Assembly (NCBI RefSeq): GCF_041734735.1
Contig: NC_134876.1
Coordinates: 19,061,269 to 19,125,268, forward strand
Length of the DNA: 64,000 nt
Direction of reading: 5' to 3'
Source of the DNA: Babylonia areolata
Taxonomy: Eukaryota; Mollusca; Gastropoda; Neogastropoda; Buccinidae
Under the pieces are notes generated by a model that saw only the letters and a program-made list of their open reading frames with translations, made no database searches and was not told the DNA's origin. Shown in pieces: positions 36,511 to 48,387 of this stretch (position 1 is its first letter; each line of letters opens with the position of its first letter). A program made the position numbers and the translations under genes.

Positions 36511-38471
36511 TCAGGCAGCAAAAACAAGTGGAGGCATACTTGTTGAGAATCCAATGACAATGTCTGGGAACGGACTGGACATGGTTGCAAGGGATTGGTT
36601 CTTGCAACGTTTGGCAGACTGCGTTTGCGCTCTACAGTTGTACAGAGGACAAATCTCATGACAATGCTGGGCCTTCAGGCTGCTCAACCAGTCCCTGTCA
36701 TCTTTACCACCTTTCCAGCAGTCACCTTTACAGCAGCCCTGCACACAGCTTGAGAGGGTGGGAACAAAACCAGAACAGAGATCTGCCTCTTTTTTTTTGC
36801 ATTTCGGGCAAGGTCCCATAACATTGTCCAGATCAGCAGGCGCTTCCCCAATGTGGAACAGACGTGACTCCAAACGGCTTGTGGTGATTTCTGGGTCACT
36901 GCCTTCTGCTCCCTCCTCGTCTCCCAAGCAGCTGTCATGGTTGTATTGGGGGACCTTCCTTTCTGAGTGGTTTCCGTCCCTGTGGGAGGCGTAGTTGTCA
37001 GAGACAGCATAGACGAACTGTGCCAGGTGAGACTTCAGGGTCAGCACTGCCATCAGCTGGGACAGTATGGTATCCACAACGGACTGACCACCCATCCAGG
37101 GCTCATCCCCTGCTTTGGACTCTTCTTCCTCTGCCTCTTGCCTGGTCTCATTGTCCGGCAGTCCAGAGACTGGAGGAGGCATGTCAGGACAGCCCAGAGC
37201 TGGGTGAGGACAGAGGGCGGGTAGTGGACCAGGCCCAGCAGCAAGGTTGGTGTGGAGGGCAGGCCCAGCAGCAAGGTTGGTGTGGAGGGCAGGCCCAGCA
37301 GCAAGGCTGGTGTGGAGGGCAGGCCCAGCAGCAAGGTTGGTGTGGAGGGCAGGCAACAGGACAGGCAGCAGACCGACGGAGGACAGGGCCACACAGGCGT
37401 TGGTCACCAGGATGGTGGACCCCACCATGTTCATCACTCCGACCATGTAGGCTGCTGAGCTCACTGCCACCACCTGCAACACACAGCCCCCACCATGTAC
37501 ACCACACCAGCAATGTGGGAGTGCAGTCACAACAAAATCAAGCACATGAAAATGCGATCCTTGTCTTTGTCAACTAGAAACCCACTCTGACAGTGATTTA
37601 TTTGTGTATTATAAAAACAAGAGACAAAGCACTATTGAGTATGAACATAAGTGGAGAGAAAAAAGAATGTTGCAAAGAAAAAAAAAGACTTAACCATTCC
37701 TGTACATCATGGGTGTACTCACACCCACACACGTGGTTTTTGCTCAGCAACTCAAGAAATTTTGAAGCCACTTCCATTAAATTTCATGACTTTGTTTATA
37801 ATATATCATATCACATACCAACTGAAAATTAGTTTGTTTTATCCATAATCCATAAACAAATAAATAAATATACAATAAACGTCCCAGTATGTCGTGGGTG
37901 TGAGCACATCCATACTCTCAAAGAACAAACTTTGAGCGCTGTACGTCGTGGGTGTGGAGCCACCCATACTTACAAAGAGGAAGCCTTGTGCGCCTTACGC
38001 TGTGGAGTTTTTACTCTGAAGTTTAACTCAAAATGGATATTCATTGTACAAGATAACAGAACTGATTTATGTACAATTTTGAATGAATTGTTTTTCTTGT
38101 AGAAAAGAGTATCGTCAAAACTGATTGGTACTAGTGATTTTTATCTAGTTCGAAAACCTTTTTTGAGAACTGGATATTATTATATTTCTGAAATTCATTG
38201 CTCTAAATCTAGGAAATCAGCCTATGGAAAAAAATATTTAAAAAGTGCCAAGAATGCTGACATCTCGGTCAAGGGAAATAGGACTGGTACCAGTGCTGCC
38301 GGCATCAGTTGAACTCCATGCAGTAAGCACACTGTGCTTGTATCTGTTATCACATCATGTGATAAGGGGAGGAAAAAAGGGGGGAAAGAAAGTGAAGGGC
38401 TAGAAAGAATCACTTACACTTGTGTCGGCACTTTTACAATCCTGACGGCATATGGAATGGACGTGCATGCA

Positions 38472-38511
<40 letters not shown>

Positions 38512-41357
38512 TGTGTGTAGAGGATGGGGTGTGTGTGTATGCACATAAACCCACAAAACAAACAGTGTTTCCTATAAGCCTAAAATCTGATACAAAACCC
38601 AAAAATTTCTGCAATGATTACACAGAATCACCTTGTTTACAAACATGAGCCATCACTGCTCTCTAAAAGCTTGTGGTAAAGTACTATTTTCTCACAGTCC
38701 CATCTTTTGCTCTCTTTCAGTAGTGACTTTTGCCCTATATCCTTCCCATCCCTGCCTTTTCTTCAATTTTTTTTTTAGTCCATCTTTAGGGCAAGGTGTT
38801 GGTTGTAAAAAGACTTGTACTTATCAATTCCCCTGTTAATAAAGGTATGTATTATCTTTTCCCACACGCAACCACACCCTGCTTCATTCTATAACAATGT
38901 GTTAGCACTCCACAGGGATATGGCAACTGGGGCTGTGATATGCATATCCAGCACTGCAGCAGTCAGTAAGTTGGTGTTCATTATGCCTTTTGGACTTGGC
39001 ATGTGCAGGACATCATCTGCCAATTCTGATGACATTAATGATTAACTGCTAAGTGATGGTGCCAAACTGATTGAGAACCCCCCCTCCCCCTCCTTGCCAA
39101 CGCAAATAATTTTCATGCAGCGGTGGCATTGGGCATGACTGTGAGTGTCCAAAGGTTCAAGGTCCATGTATGGACCGCGATGTTTACTTCCCCCTTCATT
39201 AACCTTTGAGAGGTGGTGTGGGTGCAAGGCATTGGGATGAGACAATAAACCAAGGTCCTGTGTGCAGCATGCATTTCGTGCGTGTGAAAGAACTCAAGCA
39301 ACAAAAGGGTTTTTCCTTGTTAAAAATTTTGTTGAAAAATTCCACTTTCATAGTAAAACAAATACACCTGCGGACAGAAAAAAAAGAAGGAAAAAAAAAA
39401 GGTTGGTGCTGGTGCATTGTGGAGATGTGTCATACCCAGGGAGAGCTGCCTGAATTTCTCGTAGCAAAGTCTGTTGTGACAAAAAGTAATAAAAAATAAT
39501 ACAATGTCTTCTGTCTGTAACTGGTCAGAGATGTACACTGTAATGCGCTTCATACAAACAAATGAATGTAATACACTGATTGCATCATCACTTAGAGAGA
39601 ATGGCATTATACAAACTGATCAGAACCTGATCACGCGACTGACACGTAACATGCACTGTACCTGTAGCCATTCCAGTCCCTTGTCCGGCCCCAGCAGCTG
39701 CATCCAGGTCTCATCCAGCAACAGACAGAGGTCTGTGTAGGAGAACCAACCCCTTCTCAGGCCTTCTCTCAGGGCAATGCTGACACAGAACACACGCCGC
39801 CATTAGTATAAAAATCACCAATGTCCAGTGTTACTCGTTCCAACAACACAGGTCTGTGTATCACTGTATGTCATGCTCCTTGTAACAATAACGAGTAAGA
39901 CAAAATATTTACAAAAAAAAAAAGAAAAAAAAAGAGTTATAAATACACATACAGACATCAAAAACATCGTACACATCAAAAACATCATACACAAATAAGT
40001 GTGTACACACACAAACATGCAACCAAACACACCTGTGCACACACACACACACACACATAACAAGCAGAAATTACAGAATGGAAGGTGCTTTTTTTGAGAG
40101 ACTGAATTTGAATTTGCACCATATATCCTACAATTTCTTGTACAAGGGCTTTGGGTCACAATACAAGGGCAGCCTGCGGAGTCTAAATGAGTGGAGATGG
40201 GTAGAGGTGGTGTCACTGATGTTGGGATTGGGATCCGCATCCAAAAAATTCCAACCAACGCACACAGTGGAATGAGGGAGAATAAGAATATTCAGTTCAG
40301 TTTCAAAAAGTGTCAATGCATGCGGACTGATCCATAATGATACACAGTGCACCACATTCATGCACACCGATATTACCTCTTTTCAATGGATAACATTGCC
40401 TGGTCAAAGTCCTCTTTCCTGATGTACAGATCCCAGTCCTGGAACAAATAAGATATTCACTGCTGAACAGCCTCTATTACATTCTAACAATGACCATCGA
40501 CATGCTTGATGGGTTTTTTTTGTGTTCAATCTCTTATTTAAATGAACATTGTGGTAGCCAAAAATAATCAATTTCTTTGCTAATCTTGTACAGCTTACTA
40601 ACAAAAGTAACTTTCATATAAAAAAAAACACACCCAAAAATCCAACAAAACATGCACACACACACACATACAAAATCTATATGAATGTGCTTATTTGTTC
40701 AACTTTCTAGAGTTCTTTGCATTGCATTAATCACAAAATTTGGCCAAAAGAGCATACACACTAACCATAACTTGCTATGATTGAACATGTCACAGAAACA
40801 TGACGCAAAAGTGTTTTGAAACTGAACAAAGTGTATGGAACTGCATGAATAAAACCGAACAGCCCAAACAGAACTGATTCAATAAGAGATAATACTGCAC
40901 AAGAAATGTCAGTATTGTTTTAGTTTTTGAGTGAAACTGACCAAAGCATCCAGAAAGTTCCTTTCCATTTTGTTGATTTCATCTGTTTCCAGTCCTGCAT
41001 TTTCAGCCCATTCATCGTTGAAGACTTCTCCATCCACACCTTCATCATACAGGTACTTGGAGGCCATCATCTGTAGTGATACAATGGCATAATGCATCAT
41101 TATTAGTAGATTATATCCCTCAGAATCCAACTAGAAGTAAACAGAAACAGATCATCATTTTTGTGTGTTATACTACTTAAAATTCTCTTACTAGAAATCT
41201 GCAAGTACAGAATATCACCTTCTGATCGTATCAACAATTACCTAACTAGAAAATTTACCTCATCCACCTTCTGTTCAAACTCAATCCCAGAGACACAAAG
41301 AAATAGACAGCTAACTACTAACTTATGGCCCTGTTAAACATTTAGATGGAAAAAGCA

Positions 41358-41388
<31 letters not shown>

Positions 41389-44300
41389 AAAAAGAGCAAT
41401 GTGAGGAAGAGGAGAGAACTGGTATGAAATGACTTCAAGCCACATAATATAATAGTTGAGAATCAATAAGCTTAGCTACCCATGAGACACCAAACAAAAA
41501 GGTGTTAGTGTATAGAGGCAGGGAGGGAGGGAATGTGTGTGTATGTGTTGATTGAAACCGATACATAGCGCCTATCCCTGGTCAGAGACCAAGCCCTATG
41601 CCCTTTTCAAGCACACAGTCATTAGCCCAACAGGCTACCTACTTGGGAGGATGTGTGTGTGTATGTGTGGAGGTGGGGGGAGTGCTGTAATATGAAACAA
41701 ATGAAGGTATTGGAACTTGTAAATAGTCAGGAAAAAATGTCCCATGTAGCATTACCATGGAGATAATGAAGAGGTCAGAGGATGACACCTGGGCGATGTA
41801 ATCAGGACGTCTGCGCTGAAGACGTTTTGCGTACACCATGCTCATGGCCACAGAGGATGCAGAAACCGAGTCCTGGCTGCAGTCAACAGACATTTTCAAT
41901 ACGCAAGTCAAATAAACATGAATGTGATAAATCACTGCTTACTGCCTAGTGAATACTAACTATCCAAGTTTGTTAATAATTAAATTTAAAAACTGCATCT
42001 TTGGCGAGTCTGTACCTTATCATTTTTCATTATATTCCTGTACCTTATTCATACCACATGTACCCTTAAATGTACTTGGAGCTGCAGGACAAATAAATAT
42101 AAATGCATTTTATTATAAATATCAACAAAATATTTTCAGACACTTCACTGTCAAGCACCAATACACAGACACAGAAGTAAGCATACTGTACAGGGATTCC
42201 CACAATACGCAAAATTCTGGTCAATTGCCATTCAAGCAAAACCATTGTCACATTACACACACACACAAAGAAAAAAAAAGACACTGAATCACTAAAATGG
42301 CACCCTCAACAGACAAATAGCTGAAGCAAAAAGTAATGAAGTTGTTGCAGCAAAGGCTGTGAACTAAAGTGTCCATGTTTAGTATGAACAGGATGAAAAA
42401 GAAAAAAAAAAAGAAAAGGAAAAAAGGAAAAAAATAATAACGAATATTTTTGTCAAAAATCAAGTTACATTTCACTTTTCTGAAAGATCATGTTACATTT
42501 CACCTTTCTGGGTACGAGTCAGTAAAACCAACCTTAGATTTATTCTAAAAGTCAGAAAACCAGTCTTCTGAAGAAAACAAGCACATGTACACAGCTGAAG
42601 GAAAAACTCTGCTGAGTCTCTAAATCAAGTCTTCAATAAGGGTGAAAATACCCTCTGAACTTTCAAACAGATTGAGACAGAGGATGAAGCAACTCTCATA
42701 CACAATCTTGCAAACATGGGGTACCCTTGTTTGATAATTACTAACTAGTGTAACTAGTGGCAGTGTGTCTGGGAGTTAAAATGGAACTTTACTCAAATTA
42801 CAAATTTTCCATGAACCAGTTTTCCTGGATGAAAAATATGAAAAAAAAAAGAAAAAAAGAAGAAGAAGAAGTCAAAACAGCTTTTCCATCCTCAGAATGT
42901 CCTAAAACAAGCATTTTTGCTGGGGTGGAAATATGGTGTAGGCTTGGGAGGGTTTTCATAGACACCTTGTGACAGTTGAGGCAGACTGAAGATCCACATA
43001 GTCCAGCTTATGGGGTGCAAGATCCTGAAAGTACTCAACTGCCAGCTCTGGAAACCATGAAACACCAATATTAACATTAAATATTTGTGACAAAAGCAAA
43101 ACATGCAATGAGGTAAGTGAATAACAAAAACCAAAATACAATTTATACAAATATTAACTTGTAGAATAAAACAACATCCGTTTGGTTTAATTTTCTGTTT
43201 TGGCCTGGATAGATGGAACATTCTCTAATAAGGCAATGCTGACCAATCCACTCATATTTTACCATCACTAAGAACTGCTTAATCATCACAATATGTCATA
43301 CTTGGCTTTTTGGCTGCAGAACTGTTTGTCTGCATGTAGATTATGGAAGATCAAGTTCTACTGTTTCACAATCTATGATTGAATATATCCTGTACTTAGC
43401 ACCAGAATGTAAGACTGGTATTATTGCCTGAAGTCAAAAAAAAAAAAAGAAAAAAAAAAAAAAAAAGTAAAGTAGTTCAAACAATCATTCTTTTGATTCT
43501 GGACAGTTTGAAGAAGATATATATCTAGCTGTGGATATAACTAGTGAGAAAATGATTCTTTGAAATCAAACACTGATTTAAAGCTGAGAACCTCAGGCAT
43601 ACATGACAGAAAGCAGGCTGCTATATTTATCATGTGGCTGCATAGTAAATATAATACAACAGGCTGCTATATTAGTATAAATTTCTATATCTTTGCATAT
43701 ATTTCTATTATCGGTGTAATGTGCCTGAGTGCATTACTGCCTATTAATCATTTCTTAAATGTTATCCACCCAGAAAACGGAGTATGGCTGCCTACAAGGC
43801 AGGGTAAAGACAGTCATAAACGAAAAAACCCACTTGTACAAATACAAGTGAACGTGGGAGCTGCAGCCCATGAACGGAGAAAAAGAAGAAGAAATGTTAT
43901 CTCCCTGCTTTTGCCCAACCCTCTGCGCTCTGCCCACCCAACCACCTCATCAAACTTTCAACCTCTGAACATTGTACATGTTAAACTTTATTACTTTTTC
44001 TTCGTTTGTGGGCTGCAACTCCCATGTTCACTCATATACTTTGTACACAAGTGGGCTTTTATGTGTATGACCGTTTTTACCTCGCCATGTTGGCAGCATA
44101 TTACAAATAACAGAGGTGATAAGTTTGAGTGAGAGAGAGAGAGAGGTGGAGTGGGGGAGGAGGGAGTGCACAGTTTGAGAGAGGGAGGAGAGACACAGAG
44201 AGACAATATATATATACATGAATAAGAATGAGAGTGGTTTATTGAGCAAAGGCCTTTGCCTATAGTCAAGGGGTGTGCTTCATTCCTGTCTTTTTTTCTT

Positions 44301-44420
44301 TCAAGCAAGTACTATGTTAGTGCACTTTCTATTCTTTTATATATATAATAAATTCATATGCTTCATAAAGACACAACTTTCGAATGGTATCAGCATTTAT
44401 ACAGGACATCAGAGAGAGAA

Positions 44421-44451
<31 letters not shown>

Positions 44452-44641
44452 AAAGGAGTGAGTGATAAAATTCCTCAGTAAAGAACTGGAATCAAATGTT
44501 AATATGTAATTGAAGTATAGATTTATTTACACATTCACAGGAAACAGGAGACCAACCTGTCAGAACTAAAGGGCAATGCTCCGGCTCCAGTTCCCCACAG
44601 TACAGTGTTTTCTGCAGGCGCTTTCGAAAATTCTGATCCAT
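36511..44641 (-). CDS. CNPPD1: Cyclin Pas1/PHO80-like protein CNPPD1, 7 coding exons
   Basis: Exons on the minus strand, in coding order: 44641-44557, 43047-42966, 41876-41756, 41070-40942, 40438-40377, 39779-39662, 37473-36511. Phase is continuous, giving 1560 nt, about 519 aa; human CNPPD1 is 410. Exon 3 gives RRRPDYIAQVSSSDLFIISM and exon 4 gives [10 protein letters not shown] and EVFNDEWAE, nearly matching human [21 protein letters not shown]. Exon 6 gives RRGWFSYTDLCLLLDE (human RGWYTYTDLCVLLE). Exons 2-5 are the cyclin box. The last exon opens with a hydrophobic stretch (about residues 200-245) likely to span a membrane, then a 10-residue repeat, an acidic linker and a Cys-rich tail (CPKCKKKEADLC, CCKGDCW). 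The molecular role of the family is poorly known. The ATG lies ten bases after an acceptor, so a 5' UTR exon is expected; the N-terminus is shorter than in human. Confidence 0.92.
37231..37350 (-). repeat. In-frame 30-bp minisatellite in CNPPD1 last exon
   Basis: Four 30-bp units start at 37231, 37261, 37291 and 37321. Three are identical and the third differs by one base, giving Asn to Ser. Each encodes ALHTNLAAGP just after the membrane segment. The near identity implies recent duplication and possible length polymorphism. The block accounts for 40 of the extra residues compared with human CNPPD1. Confidence 0.93.
37702..37970. repeat. Three copies of a short imperfect palindrome
   Basis: CCTGTACATCATGGGTGTAC (about 37703), CCAGTATGTCGTGGGTGTGA (about 37885) and GCTGTACGTCGTGGGTGTGG (about 37938), each followed by a complementary CACCCA/CATCCATAC-type arm. 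The copies are spaced 50-180 bp apart in CNPPD1 intron 6. Confidence 0.6.
39203..39497 (+). mobile_element. SINE B fragment
   Basis: The family B body is recognisable: ATGAGACAATAAACCAAGGT, AAGCAACAAAAGGGTTTTTC, GGGAGAGCTGCCTGAATTTC. It lacks the tRNA head. It is in CNPPD1 intron 6, antisense to the gene. Confidence 0.7.
41545..41640 (-). mobile_element. Retroelement 3' tail fragment
   Basis: The minus strand reads GCATAGGGCTTGGTCTCTGA and GATAGGCGCTATGTATCGGT, similar in plan to the tail at 14975. Confidence 0.4.
43762..43890 (+). mobile_element. SINE A tail fragment (plus)
   Basis: AAAACGGAGTATGGCTGCCT, then GTGAACGTGGGAGCTGCAGC, ending in GAAGAAGAA. It lies in CNPPD1 intron 1 and faces the copy at 44001. 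Confidence 0.75.
44001..44102 (-). mobile_element. SINE A tail fragment (minus)
   Basis: TTCTTCGTTTGTGGGCTGCA and GACCGTTTTTACCTCGCCAT are the reverse complement of the family A tail, 110 bases from an opposite-strand copy. Confidence 0.75.
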
Positions 44642-46384
44642 TTTCGGTCTTCTGGAAAATAATGAAAATGGTAAAAAATATTTTTAAAAGGTGAAAAAAT
44701 TCACAGCACAAGCTAATAACTTTTGCTGGATACGCTCCTTACTACTTCATATCTGAACATGTAAGAAAACAAATGTGTGAATGTAAAGTTACTTGTATTT
44801 CAGCAAAATCTGCAACATCTAGGACTTTTTGTAGGTGTGCATGCACATGTTGTACATATGTGTTTAGTATTGAGAATGGGTTTGAAGTTAAATGTATTTC
44901 TAAAGGATGTAATTGTTTTAAAACATTATTTATATACATGTATCTATCTCAGAATCTGTTACAATTGAAATAGGTTATCCATAAAGTAATTCACTTCAAG
45001 TATAATAAATAGTAATGGCTTCATTTCTGTGTTAGGCAGCATGAAGCTGAATGATACCATCACTCATCAGAAGCAAACATAACCTAGTAGTGCTACCTTA
45101 TTCTTGTGTTCATTCTCTCTCCTTTAACTTCTTTGTTTACTGGTTTTTTCTCCTCTTCTGATGTACTGTACTTTTTTTTTTAAATTAAAAAAAACCCTTC
45201 AACTTCCATAAGTATTTTCAATTTCTTAACAAAATAATCACCCATCTAAAAATTTTAAAAAAAGAAGAAAAAGCTTAAAACAGCTAAAAAGTATGTACAA
45301 CTAAAAGTATATGTCTTCTTACAGGAAAATGAATGGAGAAAATAATTATCATAATGTTCAATGTTGACAGGATGAAATAATTCTGGGGAAGATAACCCAG
45401 ATTTTGAGAAAACAAACACAAAACATTTATAATAAAAAAAAGAAAGAAAAAAACAAAACAAAAAAACAAAACAAGAAAAACAGAAGAAGTCTATTTTAAT
45501 TTTTATGGGTGGAATGGTACAAAAATATTTGCTGATGTACTAGACACAACCACCAAGTGCAATTCTGTTTTTCCTTCAATATTATATTGTTTTAACCAAG
45601 AACACACAGGTCTACAAACACTTTCACACAGCGTTACAATACAAAAGCTAACTGTAAACAATATTTTGGTTTAAAGTCTTCATCTGGAGTGTTTCATAGT
45701 AAATGAAAACCCCCAAATGAAGGTTTCAAGCTAAAATATTGGGTTTTACTTCTAACATGCCCCCTTCCTGTCAGTGTCCCTTGTAGCATTCAATCATCAT
45801 CAGGATTAATACCAGAATTACTTCAGCTGATCAACAACAACATTACTTTGCTTCCTATCACATTTTGTAGTTGCTATTGTTAACGTGTGGAAAATCAAAC
45901 AAAATTCCAGCCATTTCTTCTGCACCGTAAGTCTTGGCAGGCCAAGCTGACATGCTGAATAACTTCTCACTTCACAAAACAACAACAAAAATATATCAAA
46001 ATCAAGCCAAAACATGCTAAGATATTGCTCAGAATGTAAAAAAACAACAACAACCATAGATCAAAATCAAAACAAGCTGAGATATTTGTTAGAACATGTA
46101 TCGCGGTAGCTGCAATTTGTAAAAGGAAGTAAGAGTACTCAAGTGACTGGATGGACCGTTGATAATGTAGTTACCCCCAAAGTGTGGATATATCTGTGGT
46201 TTGAAGTGAAAGGCTTAATTCCACATGGTGTTTTGGATTATAAGATACCTCCCCTAAATCAAACTGCTTAAAATCATTAGGATTATTCAATGTTCATCCA
46301 TATGTTAGGCGCACCAGATAACAGAGTGCAATAAATTCATGGTTCAAATGAACTGCAGCCAAGATGTGCAGTGCAACCTACAGC

Positions 46385-47035
46385 AGCAATTTTTAAGAAA
46401 GGATCTAGGTCCAAGCCAGGAGACTATTGACCAGTCAGTCTGACTTGCATCAAATGTAAGATTCTGGAATCCTTTGTAAGGGATGCCATTATTTCTTGCA
46501 TGGATACTACTATACTACTATTAGTGTATGCTGCCAACATCAGTACATGGCTTTAGAACTAGAACTTGTAAAAGCAAAAGGTCTTGTGTCGCACAGCTTT
46601 TACAGGAGAAATATAAGGAAATTACTAAGTTACTTGACAAAGGTGATCCTGTAGATATGATTTATCTAGATTTCCGTAAAGCTTTTGACAGTGTGCCACA
46701 TGAAAGATTGTAATAAAGGAAACTAGAAGCTTATGGTACAGTCGCTAGCTTACACAAATGGACAAGAGATTTTTTGACAGAAAGAACTCAGAAAGTCAGA
46801 GTTAGTGATGAGTACTCCTCTGAGGCTGACAGCTGCAGTGGATTACTGCAGGGAAATATTCTAGGACCAGTACCTTTTACTATTTTTATAAATGACCTTC
46901 ACACTAGAAAAAATTCATCGGCTAACCGAATTGCTCAAACATGGAATGCACTACCAACCGAACTTAAACTTGCACAAAATACTAACACGTTCAAAAATCT
47001 CCTTGACACCAACACCATCTTAAAAGAATAATTTT
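46385..47035 (+). mobile_element. LINE reverse transcriptase remnant with internal deletion
   Basis: Translation shows KKGSRSKPGDY and PVSLTCIKCKILESFVRDAI (split by a stop), then PVDMIYLDFRKAFDSVPHER (RT motif A) and SGLLQGNILGPVPFTIFIND. It then jumps to RIAQTWNALPTELKLAQNTN near the C-terminus, so the region with the YADD active site is deleted. It lies in CNPPD1 intron, opposite strand. Confidence 0.85.
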
Positions 47036-47400
47036 TTGATTATGATGAATAAAACAAAGTTTCTTATAGAAGTGTACTTGCGTACCCCGACCAGCAACAA
47101 CAAAAGAAGAAAATAAATAAATAAAACATAATGGAAGAAGCGAAGATCAAGATTCGATAGGGACATAAAAAGGCCGGGAGGTCGAGGCAGATACTACTAC
47201 TACTACTACTAGATGAATGAAAGCAAAGTTCTTACAGAGGCATACTTGCGCATCCCGCCGAACAACAACAAACAAAAGAAGAAAATAAATAAACAAAATA
47301 AAAAGAATGAAGTAAAGATGAAGATTCGATGGGGACATAAAAACGGCCGAGAGGTCAAGGCAGATGACCTGCCAGTCACGACGAGTACTACTACTTCCTT
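47036..47400 (+). repeat. Two tandem LINE 3' tails
   Basis: The first tail (TTCTTATAGAAGTGTACTTG, then AAGAAGAAAATAAATAAATA, AAGATTCGATAGGGACATAA, ending in (TAC)n at 47191-47211) is followed at once by a second (TTCTTACAGAGGCATACTTG, AAGAAGAAAATAAATAAACA, AAGATTCGATGGGGACATAA, ending in TACTACTACT). They are about 170 bp apart. Confidence 0.75.
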
Positions 47401-47480
47401 CCTCCCGTTGACTGAGTGATCACAGTCAAGATCTTGTTATTCTATCACTACTACTACTGTTAAACCAAAAGTAAACTTAC

Positions 47481-47655
47481 ATGGCAGCCGAAAAACGAAC
47501 ATGTACACAAGTGGTGAAACAGGAAATTATATAATTCCCAGTCTGCAGTATCTTGACAAAAGTCGTCAACACAAAAAGTCTACTGTTGAAAACACGTGGA
47601 AGTGGACACAATCCTCGGTTTCAAAATAGTTCCTTCAAGCATGACCGGAAGTTTT
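47481..47655 (-). promoter_or_regulatory. Probable CNPPD1 promoter and 5' UTR exon
   Basis: Reading the minus strand, an ETS-type ACTTCCGG lies at about 47652-47645 and a strong donor, GCTGCCAT|GTAAGT, at 47481/47480. Splicing to the acceptor just before the CNPPD1 ATG (exon beginning AAGACCGAAAATGG) gives a non-coding leader. It would carry two short upstream ORFs, one of which (MFVFRLP) ends across the splice junction. No transcription start is visible, so this is a model. Confidence 0.35.
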
Positions 47656-48240
47656 GGAGGACTGCACTTGTGTACTCTATTCATAGAGAGGGGACAACAA
47701 AATATTATCACTGTTTGAGTAGCGAAGCCTTTTATTGCCTCGGACAGTTTCTGATGTAACTATTTAGTCTGTCTTTTTTAGATTATTACTTTTGTATGGG
47801 AATATGTGGGAATAATTTATTATGTGGTAAAGGCCCAGATTTACTTATAAATCATATTACCATGTGAAATGAGTGCGTACAATGGCTGAAAGACATACAA
47901 AGTGAGCACGGTCCTTTCTTTAAATGATAACTGATATGATGAGCAAATACGTGCGGAAACGAACAGTATTTTAGTGAGTTTATGAATCAGTTACTAAGGC
48001 ACACAAAGCGAGTGAGTCATTCACAAAGGCACTCAAAACATCCTGATCAAGAATTTCATTTCGACAATGACACACTTTCGCCATCCAACCATATGATTTC
48101 TGATCTGCATTCAACATTACAGTTAAGGATGTTAACACAGCAATATATATCAGGATTCATAAAAACATTCTTACCAGAACAACGTTAATAAGAATAATGT
48201 AAGCCGAAGCAATCAGAAAACAAATCACGAGGCAGCCCTT

Positions 48241-48387
48241 TTGCCTCCTCCAGCCACAATTACTTCGCGGCTAATCTCGCGAGAGTTTGCTAGGTGTGGT
48301 GGTGCTCTCTGAAATGGCGATATGGGATCAATAGCTCGTCGTGATATTATGTGAAGTGTATTTTTCGTTGAACCCTTGAAACAGATC
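48241..48387 (+). promoter_or_regulatory. DIP2 core promoter and 5' UTR
   Basis: A perfect TCTCGCGAGA palindrome lies at 48275-48284, the element bound by BANP in mammals and typical of TATA-less housekeeping promoters. A YY1-like AAATGGCG follows at 48312-48319. The DIP2 ATG (ATCATGG context) is 104 bases past the palindrome. CpG frequency here is higher than in the surrounding DNA. Confidence 0.6.

Noticed and set aside
37020-37577. 185-codon plus-strand ORF over the 30-bp repeat
   Set aside because: Antisense shadow of CNPPD1 exon 7; the repeat keeps several frames open.
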